The notes under the pieces were generated by a model. The model saw nothing but the letters and a program-made list of their open reading frames with translations. It was not told the origin of the DNA and searched no databases. The position numbers and the translations under genes were made by a program. From Apoderus coryli (lineage: Eukaryota; Arthropoda; Insecta; Coleoptera; Attelabidae): 64,000 bases of DNA. The stretch covers positions 17,319,651-17,383,650 of the forward strand of contig OU452203.1 of assembly GCA_911728435.2 (NCBI GenBank). The letters run 5' to 3'. Below, one piece after another: positions 1 through 10,439 of the stretch (position 1 is the stretch's first letter; each line of letters starts with the position of its first letter).

Positions 1-856
1 TTACAAACTTTACGGAAATTTACTCTTGACGATGAAGGATTAGAATTAAAAATCACCAAACGAGGTAAGTGAAGAAAAAATAAAGTGAAATTTTTTTGGG
101 CATCTGTTTTATAAATATTTCATTATACCCTCAGGAATGCTTCCTCTTGGTGGTGGTGAAGTCATCTTCAAATGCCCGATACGTAAGGTCCTAAGACCTA
201 TCCAAGTCTTAGATGCTGGAATGGTAAAGCGGATAAGGGGTACGGCATATGCATTACGAGTATCACCGGCAATGGCAAATCGTATGGTAGAGAAAGCCAA
301 AGGAGTTTTATTGAATTTTATACCAGACGTGTATATTAGTACCGATCAACGTAAGGGAAAGCAATCAGGGAATAGTCCTGGGTTCGGGATACATTTGTAT
401 GCTGAGACAACCAATGGGGTTGTGTATTCTTCAGAACAGGTAAAATTTTAACCATGTTGATATCTTAAAGTTAAAGACTATTCTTCTTAGGTTTCCAATG
501 TAGTTTCAAACGGTGAAGACCACTCAATTCCTGAAGACGTCGGCATAGCTGCTGCTCAACGCCTGCTTTACGAAATATATTTAGGCGGCGTAGTAGATTC
601 CACATCCCAGTCATTGGCCATACTCAACATGGCCCTAGGCCCGAAAGACGTCTCAAAATTGGTTGTGGGGCCACTAACGGAGTACTCAATAGGTTTCCTA
701 CGAAATATACGTGAATTTTTTGGTGTCACATTTAAATTGGACCATTACGAAACTGATAATGATGAGTATAATGATACCGAAGGAACCGGATCGGGGAAAG
801 TTTTGTTGACGTGTGTAGGTGTTGGTTATAGTAATATTAGTAAACAGACTATTTGA
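1..856 (+). CDS. Rtc1/RCL1: RNA 3'-terminal phosphate cyclase-like protein (RCL1), 3' part
   Basis: This is the C-terminal part of RCL1, a nucleolar protein of the RNA 3'-phosphate cyclase fold that acts with the U3 snoRNP in early 18S rRNA processing and is regarded as lacking cyclase activity. Three exons are visible: 1-64 (open at the window edge), 135-439 and 491-856. Introns are short (70 and 51 bases) with GTAAGT and GTAAAA donors and CTCAG and CTTAG acceptors, and phases agree (the first junction splits a Gly codon). Family hallmarks are GMLPLGGGEV just after the first intron and the C-terminal LLTCVGVGYSN run. About 245 residues are present against roughly 370 for the full family. The stop is TGA at 854-856, followed by AATAAA at 883-888. 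The gene converges on CSN1 with 123 bases between stop codons. The assignment to RCL1 rather than the active cyclase RtcA rests on the C-terminal match and is strong. Confidence 0.93.
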
Positions 857-979
857 TATTTATAGGAATATATATATTTTTTAATAAATAATTGGTTGAA
901 CAGTTTTGTTATATAATTAATTTAAACACAATTCAAGAAAAAATATGGGGTAGCAGACTGAACCTGAATTTTATATAAA

Positions 980-2556
980 TTAGTTTCTGGCTGATAGGAC
1001 TGTGCTGGTACCTGGTGCTAAGTTTAAGTCACCGCTTTGGCCAGCTTCTCGTTGGGGGCTCTAAGAAAGAATTATTATTGTTTATAAACAAACAATCACC
1101 TAAACAAAAGATTTTATCAATATTCACCTGTACACAGATCTTGCTCTTCAACACAGCTGCGCGTAAAATCAACATCTTTGTTCTGCGCTCATAGTCCTTC
1201 CCAATCTGTAAACACTTCTCAAATGTGGTGCTTCGCTGATCCACATCTTTTGCATATAAAATCTTATTGTGTGAATCGATTCTTGCCTGAATCTGTCCAT
1301 CTAAAATCAACTGCATCAGCTCGTCCTCCAATGCAGACACTGTTCGGTTGAATGCATGTGCCATTTTGTGCATGTCTGCGGACAAATACGGACTGAAATA
1401 TTGTATCAACGCCCTATTTCTGATCTGCGTATACAGTGTATTCACATGCTGTGCTATGTACATGTCCAGTAGCAAGTTATCTTTAATATCATCCAATAAC
1501 TTCAAACACGAAGCATAATCAGATTCGTAAAATTTGAATATCAAGTCACGTAATTGCGGTTCCAGTTCCAGGAACAGTTTGAAAGAGCTGCTGAATATAA
1601 CATTCTTTTTCAGTTCGTGTCTGTCAAATGTTGCTAACGCACACAGACCGCCATACATGGCGACATTGTTCGGCGATAGGAGTTCTGGGAAGTCGCAATG
1701 GTCTAAATTCGCTTGCAGAAAATGTTTGGCAGCTGATTTATATTTTCTTGTAGCTAATTCTGCTAAACCCGCGGCGCATTTGAGCTTTGTCACAATAACT
1801 TGATTTGTTTCTTTGGACTGAGTCTCGGCGTATTCTAGGAGTAAAAACGTTTAATTTTTAGTGTTTTCTATACATAAAAAAAGCTTAATTCTTCAACTTA
1901 CCAGGTGTACCTTCGGCTTTAGATACATAGCTCAAGACATGTGACCAATTCTGCAAGTACACAGACACTTTGATGACATTCAAACACATATTGACCACAT
2001 GTTTACCACTAGTGCAATAATCTCGCGCCCTGGAATAGCATTTCAATGCATTAGAGAGATCCCCACAGTCCAAATAATGATCACCTAAATCATCATGACC
2101 ACGTCGAATACTCTCCTTAATTGAGTTTGTTTTATAATTCTTTAAATCATTGTCGAGTTTTTCTAATTTCAATGCGGCTTTCTTCGATCTTGTCTCCATC
2201 CACATATTATCAATCACTGGTATGTCTTGAGACGTCGACGGAGCTGCTACGTCGGGTACACTCATAACATTAGTTATTTCGGAAAGCTTCTGATGTAGTA
2301 TCTGATACATTCCTACATTGTAAGTAGTCATAACGTAAGATATTGCCATTTTTAGTGCTTCTAAACGAAGCGAAGGACAATGGTCTATAATGTAGATCAA
2401 CCTATGTAACTTTGCAAGCCCTGTATAGCTGTTAGCATACACTTCCAAATCTAATGTCGGATTTTCGACAATGTACGCGTCTTCTTCATTGTTATCATTG
2501 TCTTCTGGTGGGGCATCAACTTGCATCGGCTCGATTGCGTTTTGGAGAAATCGCAT
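980..2556 (-). CDS. CSN1: COP9 signalosome subunit 1 (CSN1/GPS1), complete
   Basis: CSN1 is a PCI-domain subunit of the COP9 signalosome, which removes Nedd8 from cullins and so controls cullin-RING ubiquitin ligases. Exons on the minus strand are 1902-2556, 1128-1834 and 980-1060. Donors are GTAAGT and GTGAAT, acceptors CCTAG and CTTAG, and the total of 1443 bases gives 480 residues plus stop, close to the family length. The ATG at 2554-2556 begins [10 protein letters not shown]; an upstream in-frame TTG is not the start. Family landmarks include [18 protein letters not shown] sequence at the start of exon 2, [19 protein letters not shown], and [11 protein letters not shown] in the winged-helix part of the PCI domain. 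The last exon reads [12 protein letters not shown], matching the SP-REG tail of animal CSN1, which fixes the reading phase across the last intron. Nothing in the reading frame looks damaged. Confidence 0.95.
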
Positions 2557-3847
2557 TTTCAATTAAAACTGTAATCAAATAATGGACTAATGCGATCTAA
2601 ACTCGAAACTAAAAGTTGACATTAAATGTTAGGTTATATTTTTATGTTATAGTTGACAATGACAAATCAGTATTAGCATAGAATAAGACAGCTCGAAGCT
2701 TACTTATTCTATGGTATTAGCCAGAGGTATGGAGATTTCTGATGTTAGCTCATCTGTCTCTGAAAAACTGAGTCTCAAGATGCTTTATAACCAGAGATAT
2801 AGACATGTATGAATGCACATTCCTTTTAAAAATTTGTTTTATATATTTGATAGTTTTTTTGGAACTTACGTACATGTATAAAAAGATAAAAGTGGGGTGA
2901 GTGATGATAGCTGATCATGTCACATCAGCCCAGCTGATCTGAGTTTGTAAAAGGATATCGCCTAATTTATTTGTTTGCTTTTGGAATTCTATAAAACAAT
3001 AATTATTGTACCCCATGCTGAATGTTTGCAGACAGTTTTTGCAAAATTGACAAATATCTTTTCCATTAATTCTATTGGGTAATAATCTGTCTTGATAATA
3101 GTGGCAATGTCTTCGTTGTAGATAATCGATGAGTGATAACGAAACGCGCGTCGAGATGTTTTGGTGAAGTAGGAAAATGAAAAATAGTCCTCTGTATATG
3201 GTTTTTAACCATTTTGCAACAAACCCATAACATAAAGGAATGTCATGCTGTGATGATAACGTTAGAAGTTTTAATTTAATGGCAAAGCTCAGGTGCAATC
3301 ATTGAACTATATACTAAGTATATAGTTCAAATTACACTTGTGTGTGTTATGTTGCTAATTAGCCACATAACACACACAAATTGTGTAATTAGCACTATAT
3401 ATATCAGGAGATATAACGTCTCACTTTCTTGTCTTGAGAACCAAAACTTTGTTTATAGACAGTGGTAATACCTATTTATTTGGAGGTTATGAAGAGATCC
3501 GCTTTATCATATTTTTATTCAAGGAAATTGTCCAAAGGATATCTCTGGTTTTTAATTTATTATGTTCTAATTAATTAGGTATGCTTATAATAATCAATAT
3601 GTAGTCAAATTGAGAGAGCATGCAAATATTTTGTTTTGTAGATGTGACTTCAATAAATATTGTTTTTAGGTAGATGTTAGTATGGTTTTAGTAAAAACTT
3701 AAAATATGTATAATTTAATTTACCCTCAAAAAATAACGGGAACAAACTAGGTACTTATAAACAAATTTATTTAGTTTACATAATATACAATAGATTATCT
3801 CCTAACACTTATAATATTTGAACTTAATATACTTAACTTATAATACC
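2557..3847. other. Spacer between CSN1 and Snu13 copy A
   Basis: No convincing gene. A 127-codon reading frame (minus, 2915-3298) has no family resemblance I can name and is not supported by splice or codon patterns. An imperfect inverted repeat with a TATTAGCATAGAATAAG-like arm sits near 2672-2725. The stretch from about 3410 onward is the outer half of the left arm of the Snu13 inverted duplication and includes the gene's 3' flank. Confidence 0.5.
3304..3390. repeat. Two adjacent palindromes
   Basis: 3304-3328 is a perfect palindrome (GAACTATATA, 5-base centre, then its complement). 3330-3390 is a longer stem-loop in which AATTACAC and GTGTGTGTTATGT are matched on the far side by ACATAACACACAC and GTGTAATT, with a short loop around TGCTAATTAGCC and a three-base bulge. 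Together they could extrude as a cruciform. They lie just outside the end of the inverted Snu13 duplication. Confidence 0.7.
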
Positions 3848-4294
3848 TTAAATTAATAAACGTTCAATTTCCTGCTGAATTGTTTGAATCTGTGGTTTCA
3901 ACTGTGAACCCTCATTAATTGTCACACTACATGAGATAACTGGTCGTGAAACACCACAGGCGCGCCCCAAAGCCTGTTTTGACCGAACAAAAACGTACGG
4001 TACGTTCTTATCTTCGCAGAGAAGCGGAAGATGTAGTAAAATCTCCAATGGTTCCGCATCAGCTGCCATAACAATGAATTCAGATATGCCTCGGTTCAGC
4101 GTTTTCGTCACTTCATTGGCCCCTTTTCTTAGCTGTTTGTAGTGCATGGCTTGTTGCACTAGGTTAATAATTTTTGTGGTTAGAGTTGCATCGGCAAGTG
4201 GATACGCTTTTGGGTTTACTTCTTCCGCCTAAAATGTGTATTTATTTAAATTTTTGTTCTTAATATATATATATATATATTTTATACATACCAT
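3848..4294 (-). CDS. Snu13: Snu13 / 15.5K (NHP2-like 1), copy A
   Basis: A small L7Ae-family RNA-binding protein that grips the kink-turn of U4 snRNA in the spliceosomal tri-snRNP and of box C/D snoRNAs. Exon 1 contributes only the ATG (4292-4294), followed by intron 4229-4291 (GTATGT donor, TTTTAG acceptor) and exon 2 at 3848-4228, giving 127 residues against about 128 in other animals. Family hallmarks are [10 protein letters not shown] near the N-terminus, [33 protein letters not shown] and [16 protein letters not shown]. It faces the second copy head to head. Upstream (4320-4560) lies the only sequence resembling an original promoter. Base composition in 4430-4560 is richer in G+C than the surroundings, consistent with a housekeeping promoter, but this is inference. 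Confidence 0.93.
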
Positions 4295-5226
4295 TTTATA
4301 ATGTATAGTTTATATTAATCAAATATATTACAACTAATATAATAATGCACTACGAATTACAACCAACACGTGAAGCTCTAATGTGAAAGTGAAACAGATA
4401 TGTGATCACAAAAAGGTTATGTTTCGTCTATGTGATGAGAAACGAGAATGACCCGGAGAATAATGTTTATAAGCGTCGTACTGGCTACACAACGGCAAAC
4501 AATCACACTACGCATGCGCTACCGAAACGTTTTTGTATTGGCCAATCAAATTGTTTACGTTTGCTGTGTTGCCATGTTGTCTGAATTTCACTGCATCTAT
4601 GTAAAATGATTGTTATTTTTAAATATTTATAATTAAAATATGCGGGTTTAATAATTAATTGTATCTTAAACCTGGTGAATATTAAAGCCAACACCATTTT
4701 ATTAAATATATAGAAAATACATTTTAATAAATAACAAATAATTCTAACTTAATTCTACGACAAACGTATGTAGGTGGTAGGTAGCTATATAGAAAATGGA
4801 TTAGTTGAAAAAAGAAAATCCCTTAATGTTGAATATATCTTGATGCCAAATATTAGAAGTTTTCACTTAATATTTGATCTCTTTTATATCGCATAATCTT
4901 TCTACGAGTATATTCAATGCATAGCTCGATTTAAAATCTTATACCAGAAAGTCTAAGTATACTTGCATCAGTTCAACTGATGTGAGTGGAAAAAATCACT
5001 GTTTGCAGGTTTTTCAAAGCTAAAAAAAATGAAGACGAAAATTTGGCTCAATCACTGATTGTGGAGGTTATAATAAGAGTGACAGAGAGAGAGAGAGAGA
5101 GAGAGAAAAGACAGAGAAGAGGTCATAGCCGGAATAAAAAAAGAAGATAAATAGAAATAAGGTTGCTTTGTGAGGTTAGCAAAGAAAACGTTTTTGTGTT
5201 TAATTAATATAAACTAATATTATAGA
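4295..5226. other. Spacer between the two Snu13 copies
   Basis: A head-to-head intergenic region that could drive both copies. No TATA box or other core element is decisive. The half nearest copy A is unique sequence not repeated beside copy B, so copy B may depend on a new or shared promoter. A purine repeat sits at 5084-5106. Confidence 0.5.
5084..5106 (+). repeat. (AG)n microsatellite
   Basis: Eleven consecutive AG/GA units about 120 bases upstream of the start of Snu13 copy B. In insects such GA tracts can bind GAGA-type factors, but a plain microsatellite is the simpler reading. Confidence 0.85.
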
Positions 5227-5665
5227 ATGGTATGTATAAAATATATATATTAATAACAAAAATTTAAATAAATACACATTTTAGGCGGAAGAAGTAAACC
5301 CAAAAGCGTATCCACTTGCCGATGCAACTCTAACCACAAAAATTATTAACCTAGTGCAGCAAGCCATGCATTACAAACAGCTAAGAAAGGGGGCCAATGA
5401 AGTCACGAAAACGCTGAACCGAGGCATATCTGAATTCATTGTTATGGCAGCTGATGCGGAACCATTGGAGATTTTACTACATCTTCCGCTTCTCTGTGAG
5501 GATAAGAATGTACCGTACGTGTTTGTACGGTCAAAACAGGCTTTGGGGCGCGCCTGTGGCGTTTCACGACCAGTTATCTCATGTAGTGTGACAATTAATG
5601 AAGGTTCACAGTTGAAACCACAGATTCAAACAATTCAGCAGGAAATTGAACGTTTATTAATTTAA
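5227..5665 (+). CDS. Snu13: Snu13 / 15.5K (NHP2-like 1), copy B
   Basis: Second complete Snu13 gene, in opposite orientation to copy A. The ATG is 5227-5229, intron 5230-5284 keeps the GTATGT donor and TTTTAG acceptor, and exon 2 is 5285-5665. The predicted protein is identical to copy A at all 127 positions, while I count 11 base differences in the coding exon, every one silent (for example CAA/CAG, CAC/CAT, TGC/TGT, GTT/GTG). That pattern means both copies have been held by selection on protein sequence, or kept alike by partial gene conversion, since they separated. A polyadenylation signal AATAAA lies downstream near 5720. The copy is not a pseudogene by any visible criterion. Confidence 0.92.
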
Positions 5666-6155
5666 GGTATTATAAGTACAAAATATTATAGATACTAGAT
5701 GATTGTATATGTAAACCAAATAAATTCATATTTTTAAGTACGTAGTTTCTTCCGTTATTTTTGTGGAAAATAGGTATATTAAATTAAGGATTTAATAAAA
5801 CCATATTAATATCTACCTCAAAACAATAAAATAATATTTATTTAAGTCTCACATCTACAAAACAAAATATTTGTATCTTACATGTTGACTACATATTAAT
5901 TATTAACATAACTAATTAGATTAAATGAAGAACATATTCAATTAAAGATATCCTTTGGGAGAATGCCTTGAATAATCTGCAAATAAAAGAAACATAAAAG
6001 TCATATAGAAAATGCAAAACCTTAATAAATAACAATATACCTAAAAATTAGTGACCCTTATCGCCAACTGATAAATATATATAAAGTTGCGAAGTTATAA
6101 CTTTCACTCAAGTTGTATAAAAAAGTTTTGGTCTCCAAGAAGTGAGTGCCAATAG

Positions 6156-6982
6156 ACGATAGATAATATTATCGTCTACAGTTTGTTTTCTAATGGATTT
6201 ATTTTCTCCTAGAGGGAATTAAATTGTGTAATACAAGCATGTACTTCTTACAAAATATTGAGGTCATGTGCTAATGAATTTTCAACCAGATACTTTCTGA
6301 CTAAGGCATAATTTATGGTTGTTTTGTAACCCAGCCCTAATTTCCTGGAGTACAACTCTCTTGGTAATATGTATCTTGTGAATTATTTTAAACACATTTA
6401 AAATATTAATAAACAGTTTTTACTCTTATTTATTCATAACGTGCTTTAAAGAATATAGGAATTGTATGACACTAATTAGTCCAATCAAACATGAATTTTA
6501 AAAACACAAAAGTTCACAAAAAATATCGTTTATCGTTCAATTAATAACTATGATTTAAACACAAATTTTCAATTATTTCACAATGTTTTTAAATCATTGT
6601 GCACTACTCATTTTTAAAAGTTTATAATTAAAAACAACACTATGAAGACGCGTTCCTTCCACAACTACGTAGAAACGTCCATATGTATGATGAATCAACT
6701 AATCTTCATTTCTTCTACCGGAATGTTTTCCAAATTTGCTGATGAACACCAAATGCTATTTATAATTGTTCCAGTTACCCGCAAATTGGATTAAGTTGTC
6801 CAAAAACAGCCTTTTTCCTGTTTCTATCTTGCTTGACAATGAATCTGAGAATATTTGTAAAATTTTTCGAACTAAAACATGTAGTTCCTCAAACTAAACA
6901 GCTTCGAAAAAGCTTTCCAAAAATAAGTAGTTCTGGAGGAAATATTTATTGTTACACTTCAGAATTATGCAATTTGATAACT
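6156..6982. other. Intergenic stretch, nothing recognised
   Basis: AT-rich sequence without a supported gene, RNA or repeat. A 66-codon reading frame at 6833-7033 runs into the neighbouring LINE remnant and has no coding character. Confidence 0.5.
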
Positions 6983-7540
6983 TCTTCTTCTTTCAGTGCC
7001 GTGCCTGTCTTCAGGCGTGGCCTATCTGCATGACAATTTGATTGAATCGGTCTCTTATCTCTCGCTACTCGGAATAGTTGTACTACTTCCAGTCCTGTCC
7101 AATTTCTAATGTTTCGTAACCTTGACATCCTTTTGCGACCTATTCATCTTCTGCCCTCAATCTTTCCCTGGATAATCAAGCGAGGGATATGATATTTCGG
7201 GCCTCGTATTGTCTCCGTAATAACTAACCTCTCTTATTTTTATCGTGTTCAGTAGTTCTCGATTCTTATTCAGCTGCCGAGTACTATTACTGGTACCTGC
7301 AGTCCAAGGAATTTTGAGGAGCACCACATCTCAAACGCTTCTATTTTATTCATGGTGTCAACAGTGAGAGTTGGTTTCCCTTTGCTAAATGTTCTACACA
7401 TTACATTAACAGTCATTGCAAAAAACTCTTTTTGGAAGTTTAGCTTGGAATGCTTATATGATGCTATGGACAAAATCAGAACATTTATTGATTCTGAATT
7501 TCTGTCTAAGCCAAAAACGATTTCGTGTAAGACCATTAAA
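6983..7540 (-). mobile_element. Degraded LINE 3' end (reverse transcriptase C-terminus)
   Basis: Read on the minus strand, this shows the tail of an endonuclease/reverse-transcriptase polyprotein of the kind abundant in insects: MNKIEAFEMWC (the usual form is KRIEAFEMWCYRR), then NRELLNTIK, then after several stops and frameshifts NIRNWTGLEVVQLFRVA. It ends in a GGCACGGCACTGAAAGAAGA-type 3' tail around 6983-7010. A related fragment lies at 62385-62530. The copy is long dead. Confidence 0.75.
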
Positions 7541-8295
7541 CCTGTTATAAGATATATATTACTCTAAATTCCTCAGTAATGATTCAATCAACTCTTCTAA
7601 GAAACAGCAATGAATCCTTTCAGCCAGAGCAGACCGCGATATGTATTTGGATTAATCGATGAATCCACAAAAAAATGCTGTTATCCCTTTCCTCGGCGGC
7701 GAAGTCGCAGATGAGGCTTCCCGTATAGCACTGAAAGTATCTTACTTTCAACGTTGTCCAAGACATAGTTCAACCATTAATGCAACATTACTCTCATGTT
7801 AATAGTTGTATTCCAAAATATACCGAAGTTGCTGGATTACATCTATTAAGCAAATGGTATGGTTAATGTCGAGTCGCTGTACTTTCCCTGGATTAGTCGA
7901 CGGTGCGAAGGCAGTTATCCATAGATTCCAAATTAAGACAGTTATATTCCACAACTACTGTGGAACTTTCTAAAGTTGGAGCTAATCGTTATCTGTCTTT
8001 AATCATGTACCTTATTAGTATTAACCCCCTTTTTTCAAACATGTTTACAGTAAAGAAAATAAAGGGGCAACATAAAAGCGATGGAAATATGGATTACTGC
8101 CTCTCCGTTCTTCATATCTGTGAAACTGTGGCCTGAAATATTGTCACTCTGCACTTTTGTAATTAACATTGACGTTTAGAAGCTTTTAACACCGAACAAA
8201 CTCTTGTGTTCATATCTTTTACAATAAATACGTTTTTTTAATAGACAATATAATTACTTACTTTCAGGCTTATCAAAATGACCTTATTATTTCAT
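7541..8295. other. Spacer downstream of the Gag-protease ORF, nothing recognised
   Basis: This is where reverse transcriptase and integrase would be expected if the Gag-protease ORF were part of a complete LTR element read on the minus strand. I see no pol-type reading frame and no LTR here. A GTAAGTA donor-like site on the minus strand near 8260 could mark a 3'-UTR intron. Confidence 0.5.
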
Positions 8296-10137
8296 TCACT
8301 GATTGAACAACTTCAACGCATCTTCATCCAATACCATAACAATTCCTTGGTGGCACAAAAACGACTGGCCAATCAACATTGGGACATCTTGCGCAGTGTC
8401 AGGCACTACAAACAAATTCAATTCCGCTGTGGCTTTATCCACTTTAAGATGCACTCCGTTGATTTCACCCAGTACTTTAACTTTTTCTCCACCAAAAGCC
8501 TTAAAAGTCCTTGTACAATTTATCCAGAATAAACCAATCTGTTTAGCTATCGACTCTTGTATTGTGGTCACATCTGAGCCAGTGTCAATCAGACTATTCA
8601 AAGCAAAAGAATTGATCATACAAGTTTTGACAAAGCGTTTATTTTGTTCGCCAATATCGCGTAGAATCATTATATTATCGGTTGTGAAGTTAAAGCGACA
8701 TTGCGCTTTAATATGACCAGGTTTCTTACATTTGTAACAGAGTGGTGCATGTCGACAATCAGCTGCGAGATGGCCGAACTTTTTACACGTAAAACAACGC
8801 TTCTTTTCATATGAAGCTGACGGTAACTCTTGCTGCTGTGGATTTTCCGCGTCTAAAGGCATTCCATCAACTTCATACTCCTCTTCAATAACTCTCGAAG
8901 TCGGTTCAGTCACAACTTGAGTTACATCTTCAGGATACTTCATCAAGTAATCTGACAGGAGTGCTTCTGGTGTAAGAAAGTTTAGTGACTTGATTTCTTG
9001 TTTTGTGAATGGATTGTTCAAACCGTCAATGATACATGAAACTGCGTTTTCACCAATAACTTTGCATGAATCACAAAGATACAGTTTGCTGTAATAATAC
9101 TGCATAATTGTTTCTTTACTTTGTTTCGTTCGATTTACTAATAGTTTTAGTGTTGAAGCGAACTCTAAGTTGTCTGGAAACGTTTTTAGTATTAACAACT
9201 TTAATTCGGGCCAGCTAAACTCGTAGATTGCTACAGTCTTAAACCATTCTTTCATGATTCCAGTCATTTTGCTGATTAGAAATTTAACGCATGATTTTTC
9301 ATCGTACCCGTTCTGCAGACAATATTCATGAATTTTATTCACCCACATGGATGTCGTTAATTTACTGTTGCACGGAATCAATTCGAACTGATTCGCAGTA
9401 TCTTGTTGTAGTTGATTTGACGAAGATTTGTTGATATTGCTCGTAAGCAAGACTTCCACTAGTTTCTCTAATCGCCCAATACGATCGTCATCGGCTTTAG
9501 TAGGTACGGGACTACTAATTATTGGCTTCTCTGGTTCAGCAGTTTTAAACGTTGATTTCTCCATTAATTTTGACTCCGAAATAACTGATATTTGAGGAAT
9601 TTTATTAAATCCACTGGTATAATCGAATGTTGATGGATCTAAATAATGATCTTCCTCCACAAGCATTTCTTCATCTTTATAGTTTTTCTGTATGTAGTTC
9701 TCTTCTTTAACGGCTTCCCCAACTTTTCTGTGATGCCGATGGTGTCGTTTTCGTTCCATTCTGTCTCTTTCCAACATTTTTTCCGCCTCTGTTTTCTTGG
9801 GACGTTCCTTGGAATGGACTTCATCGCTTGATCCTAGTCTCCTTTGCTGACTACGTCGATTTTCAATTATTTCCCGATCGGGGGAATATCGTCGTTTAAT
9901 TGCAATGTGAGAGTTTCGTGCAGATAACTCCCCCCTAGCATCATGATCTTCATCAAGTTCTCGGCGTTGGTGGCGGACTGCAGCGCTGGCATGGCGTAAC
10001 AGGTTTAGTTTTCTGTCGCTTATGTCGGGACTAGGGCTTATGCTAAACGATAATTCTCGTGTCCGTCTTGGTGGTGATAGTGGAGATCGTGGCCGGACTA
10101 CTACTTTCGTCATGGGGGAATCGAATCGCCTTCTCAT
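8296..10137 (-). CDS. Intact Gag-protease-like protein, no pol
   Basis: A single 613-residue open frame derived from an LTR retrotransposon Gag with a fused aspartic protease. Residues 1 to about 130 are Arg/Ser-rich (RRRFDSPM, PRSPLSPPRR). The middle, about 240-420, has the hydrophobic, Trp-containing character of a retrotransposon capsid region. Two CCHC zinc knuckles follow at about 448-461 (CFTCKKFGHLAADC) and 467-480 (CYKCKKPGHIKAQC). The protease has an intact DTG active site at about 518-520 and a second LIGQSF motif, and the frame stops soon after. No LTRs, reverse transcriptase or integrase were found on either side, while other elements in the region are riddled with stops. Two readings remain open: the surviving gag-PR end of a recently truncated Ty3/gypsy-like element, or a domesticated host gene. 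It may be expressed as a nucleic-acid-binding protein with protease activity; function is not known. Confidence 0.8.
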   Translation of the reverse strand: MRRRFDSPMTKVVVRPRSPLSPPRRTRELSFSISPSPDISDRKLNLLRHASAAVRHQRRELDEDHDARGELSARNSHIAIKRRYSPDREIIENRRSQQRRLGSSDEVHSKERPKKTEAEKMLERDRMERKRHHRHHRKVGEAVKEENYIQKNYKDEEMLVEEDHYLDPSTFDYTSGFNKIPQISVISESKLMEKSTFKTAEPEKPIISSPVPTKADDDRIGRLEKLVEVLLTSNINKSSSNQLQQDTANQFELIPCNSKLTTSMWVNKIHEYCLQNGYDEKSCVKFLISKMTGIMKEWFKTVAIYEFSWPELKLLILKTFPDNLEFASTLKLLVNRTKQSKETIMQYYYSKLYLCDSCKVIGENAVSCIIDGLNNPFTKQEIKSLNFLTPEALLSDYLMKYPEDVTQVVTEPTSRVIEEEYEVDGMPLDAENPQQQELPSASYEKKRCFTCKKFGHLAADCRHAPLCYKCKKPGHIKAQCRFNFTTDNIMILRDIGEQNKRFVKTCMINSFALNSLIDTGSDVTTIQESIAKQIGLFWINCTRTFKAFGGEKVKVLGEINGVHLKVDKATAELNLFVVPDTAQDVPMLIGQSFLCHQGIVMVLDEDALKLFNQ

Positions 10138-10439
10138 TGTGTAGTTCTAGCAATATATTATAAATATATCGGTGAAAATTGTCATTATTGTAAAGAAAAT
10201 TACGTGAATATTTATCTTAACTTTTAACTCAAGTGATAGATTAAGTTTCACAATATTATATGCTATTTTACTTTTAACTAGCCATTAAAATAGATGAAAA
10301 AAGATACTTATAAGGATAGGTACTCCACAAATTAATCTCATATAATAATAATTGTCTGGTTAATTAAAATCACCATCATAGCATACAGGTTTCTAGAAAT
10401 AGTATTGTCATCTTCAGTGGTATACAACGTTAGTAATAT

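Larger units (their letters stand above)
3410..6155. repeat. Inverted segmental duplication carrying Snu13
   Basis: Two arms in opposite orientation, about 3410-4320 and 5200-6155, carry the same Snu13 gene with its single intron, coding exon and 3' flank. Similarity is very high in the coding exon, clear in the intron (shared GTATGTATAAAATATATATA start and AATACACATTTTAG end), and decays but persists in the 3' flank (shared ATCTACAAAACAAAATATTT and GATATCCTTTGG; further out AAGTTTTGGT). The retained intron rules out a processed retrocopy. The roughly 900-base spacer between the arms is not duplicated. Arm ends are approximate because I aligned by eye. Confidence 0.88.

Noticed and set aside
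1024..1060. CSN1 ending in frame [11 protein letters not shown]
   Set aside because: That frame requires a phase that the upstream donor does not give; phase 0 yields [12 protein letters not shown], which matches the family tail.
2915..3298. 127-codon minus-strand frame as a gene
   Set aside because: No recognisable domain, no splice or promoter context, part of a spacer with palindromes; length is possible by chance.
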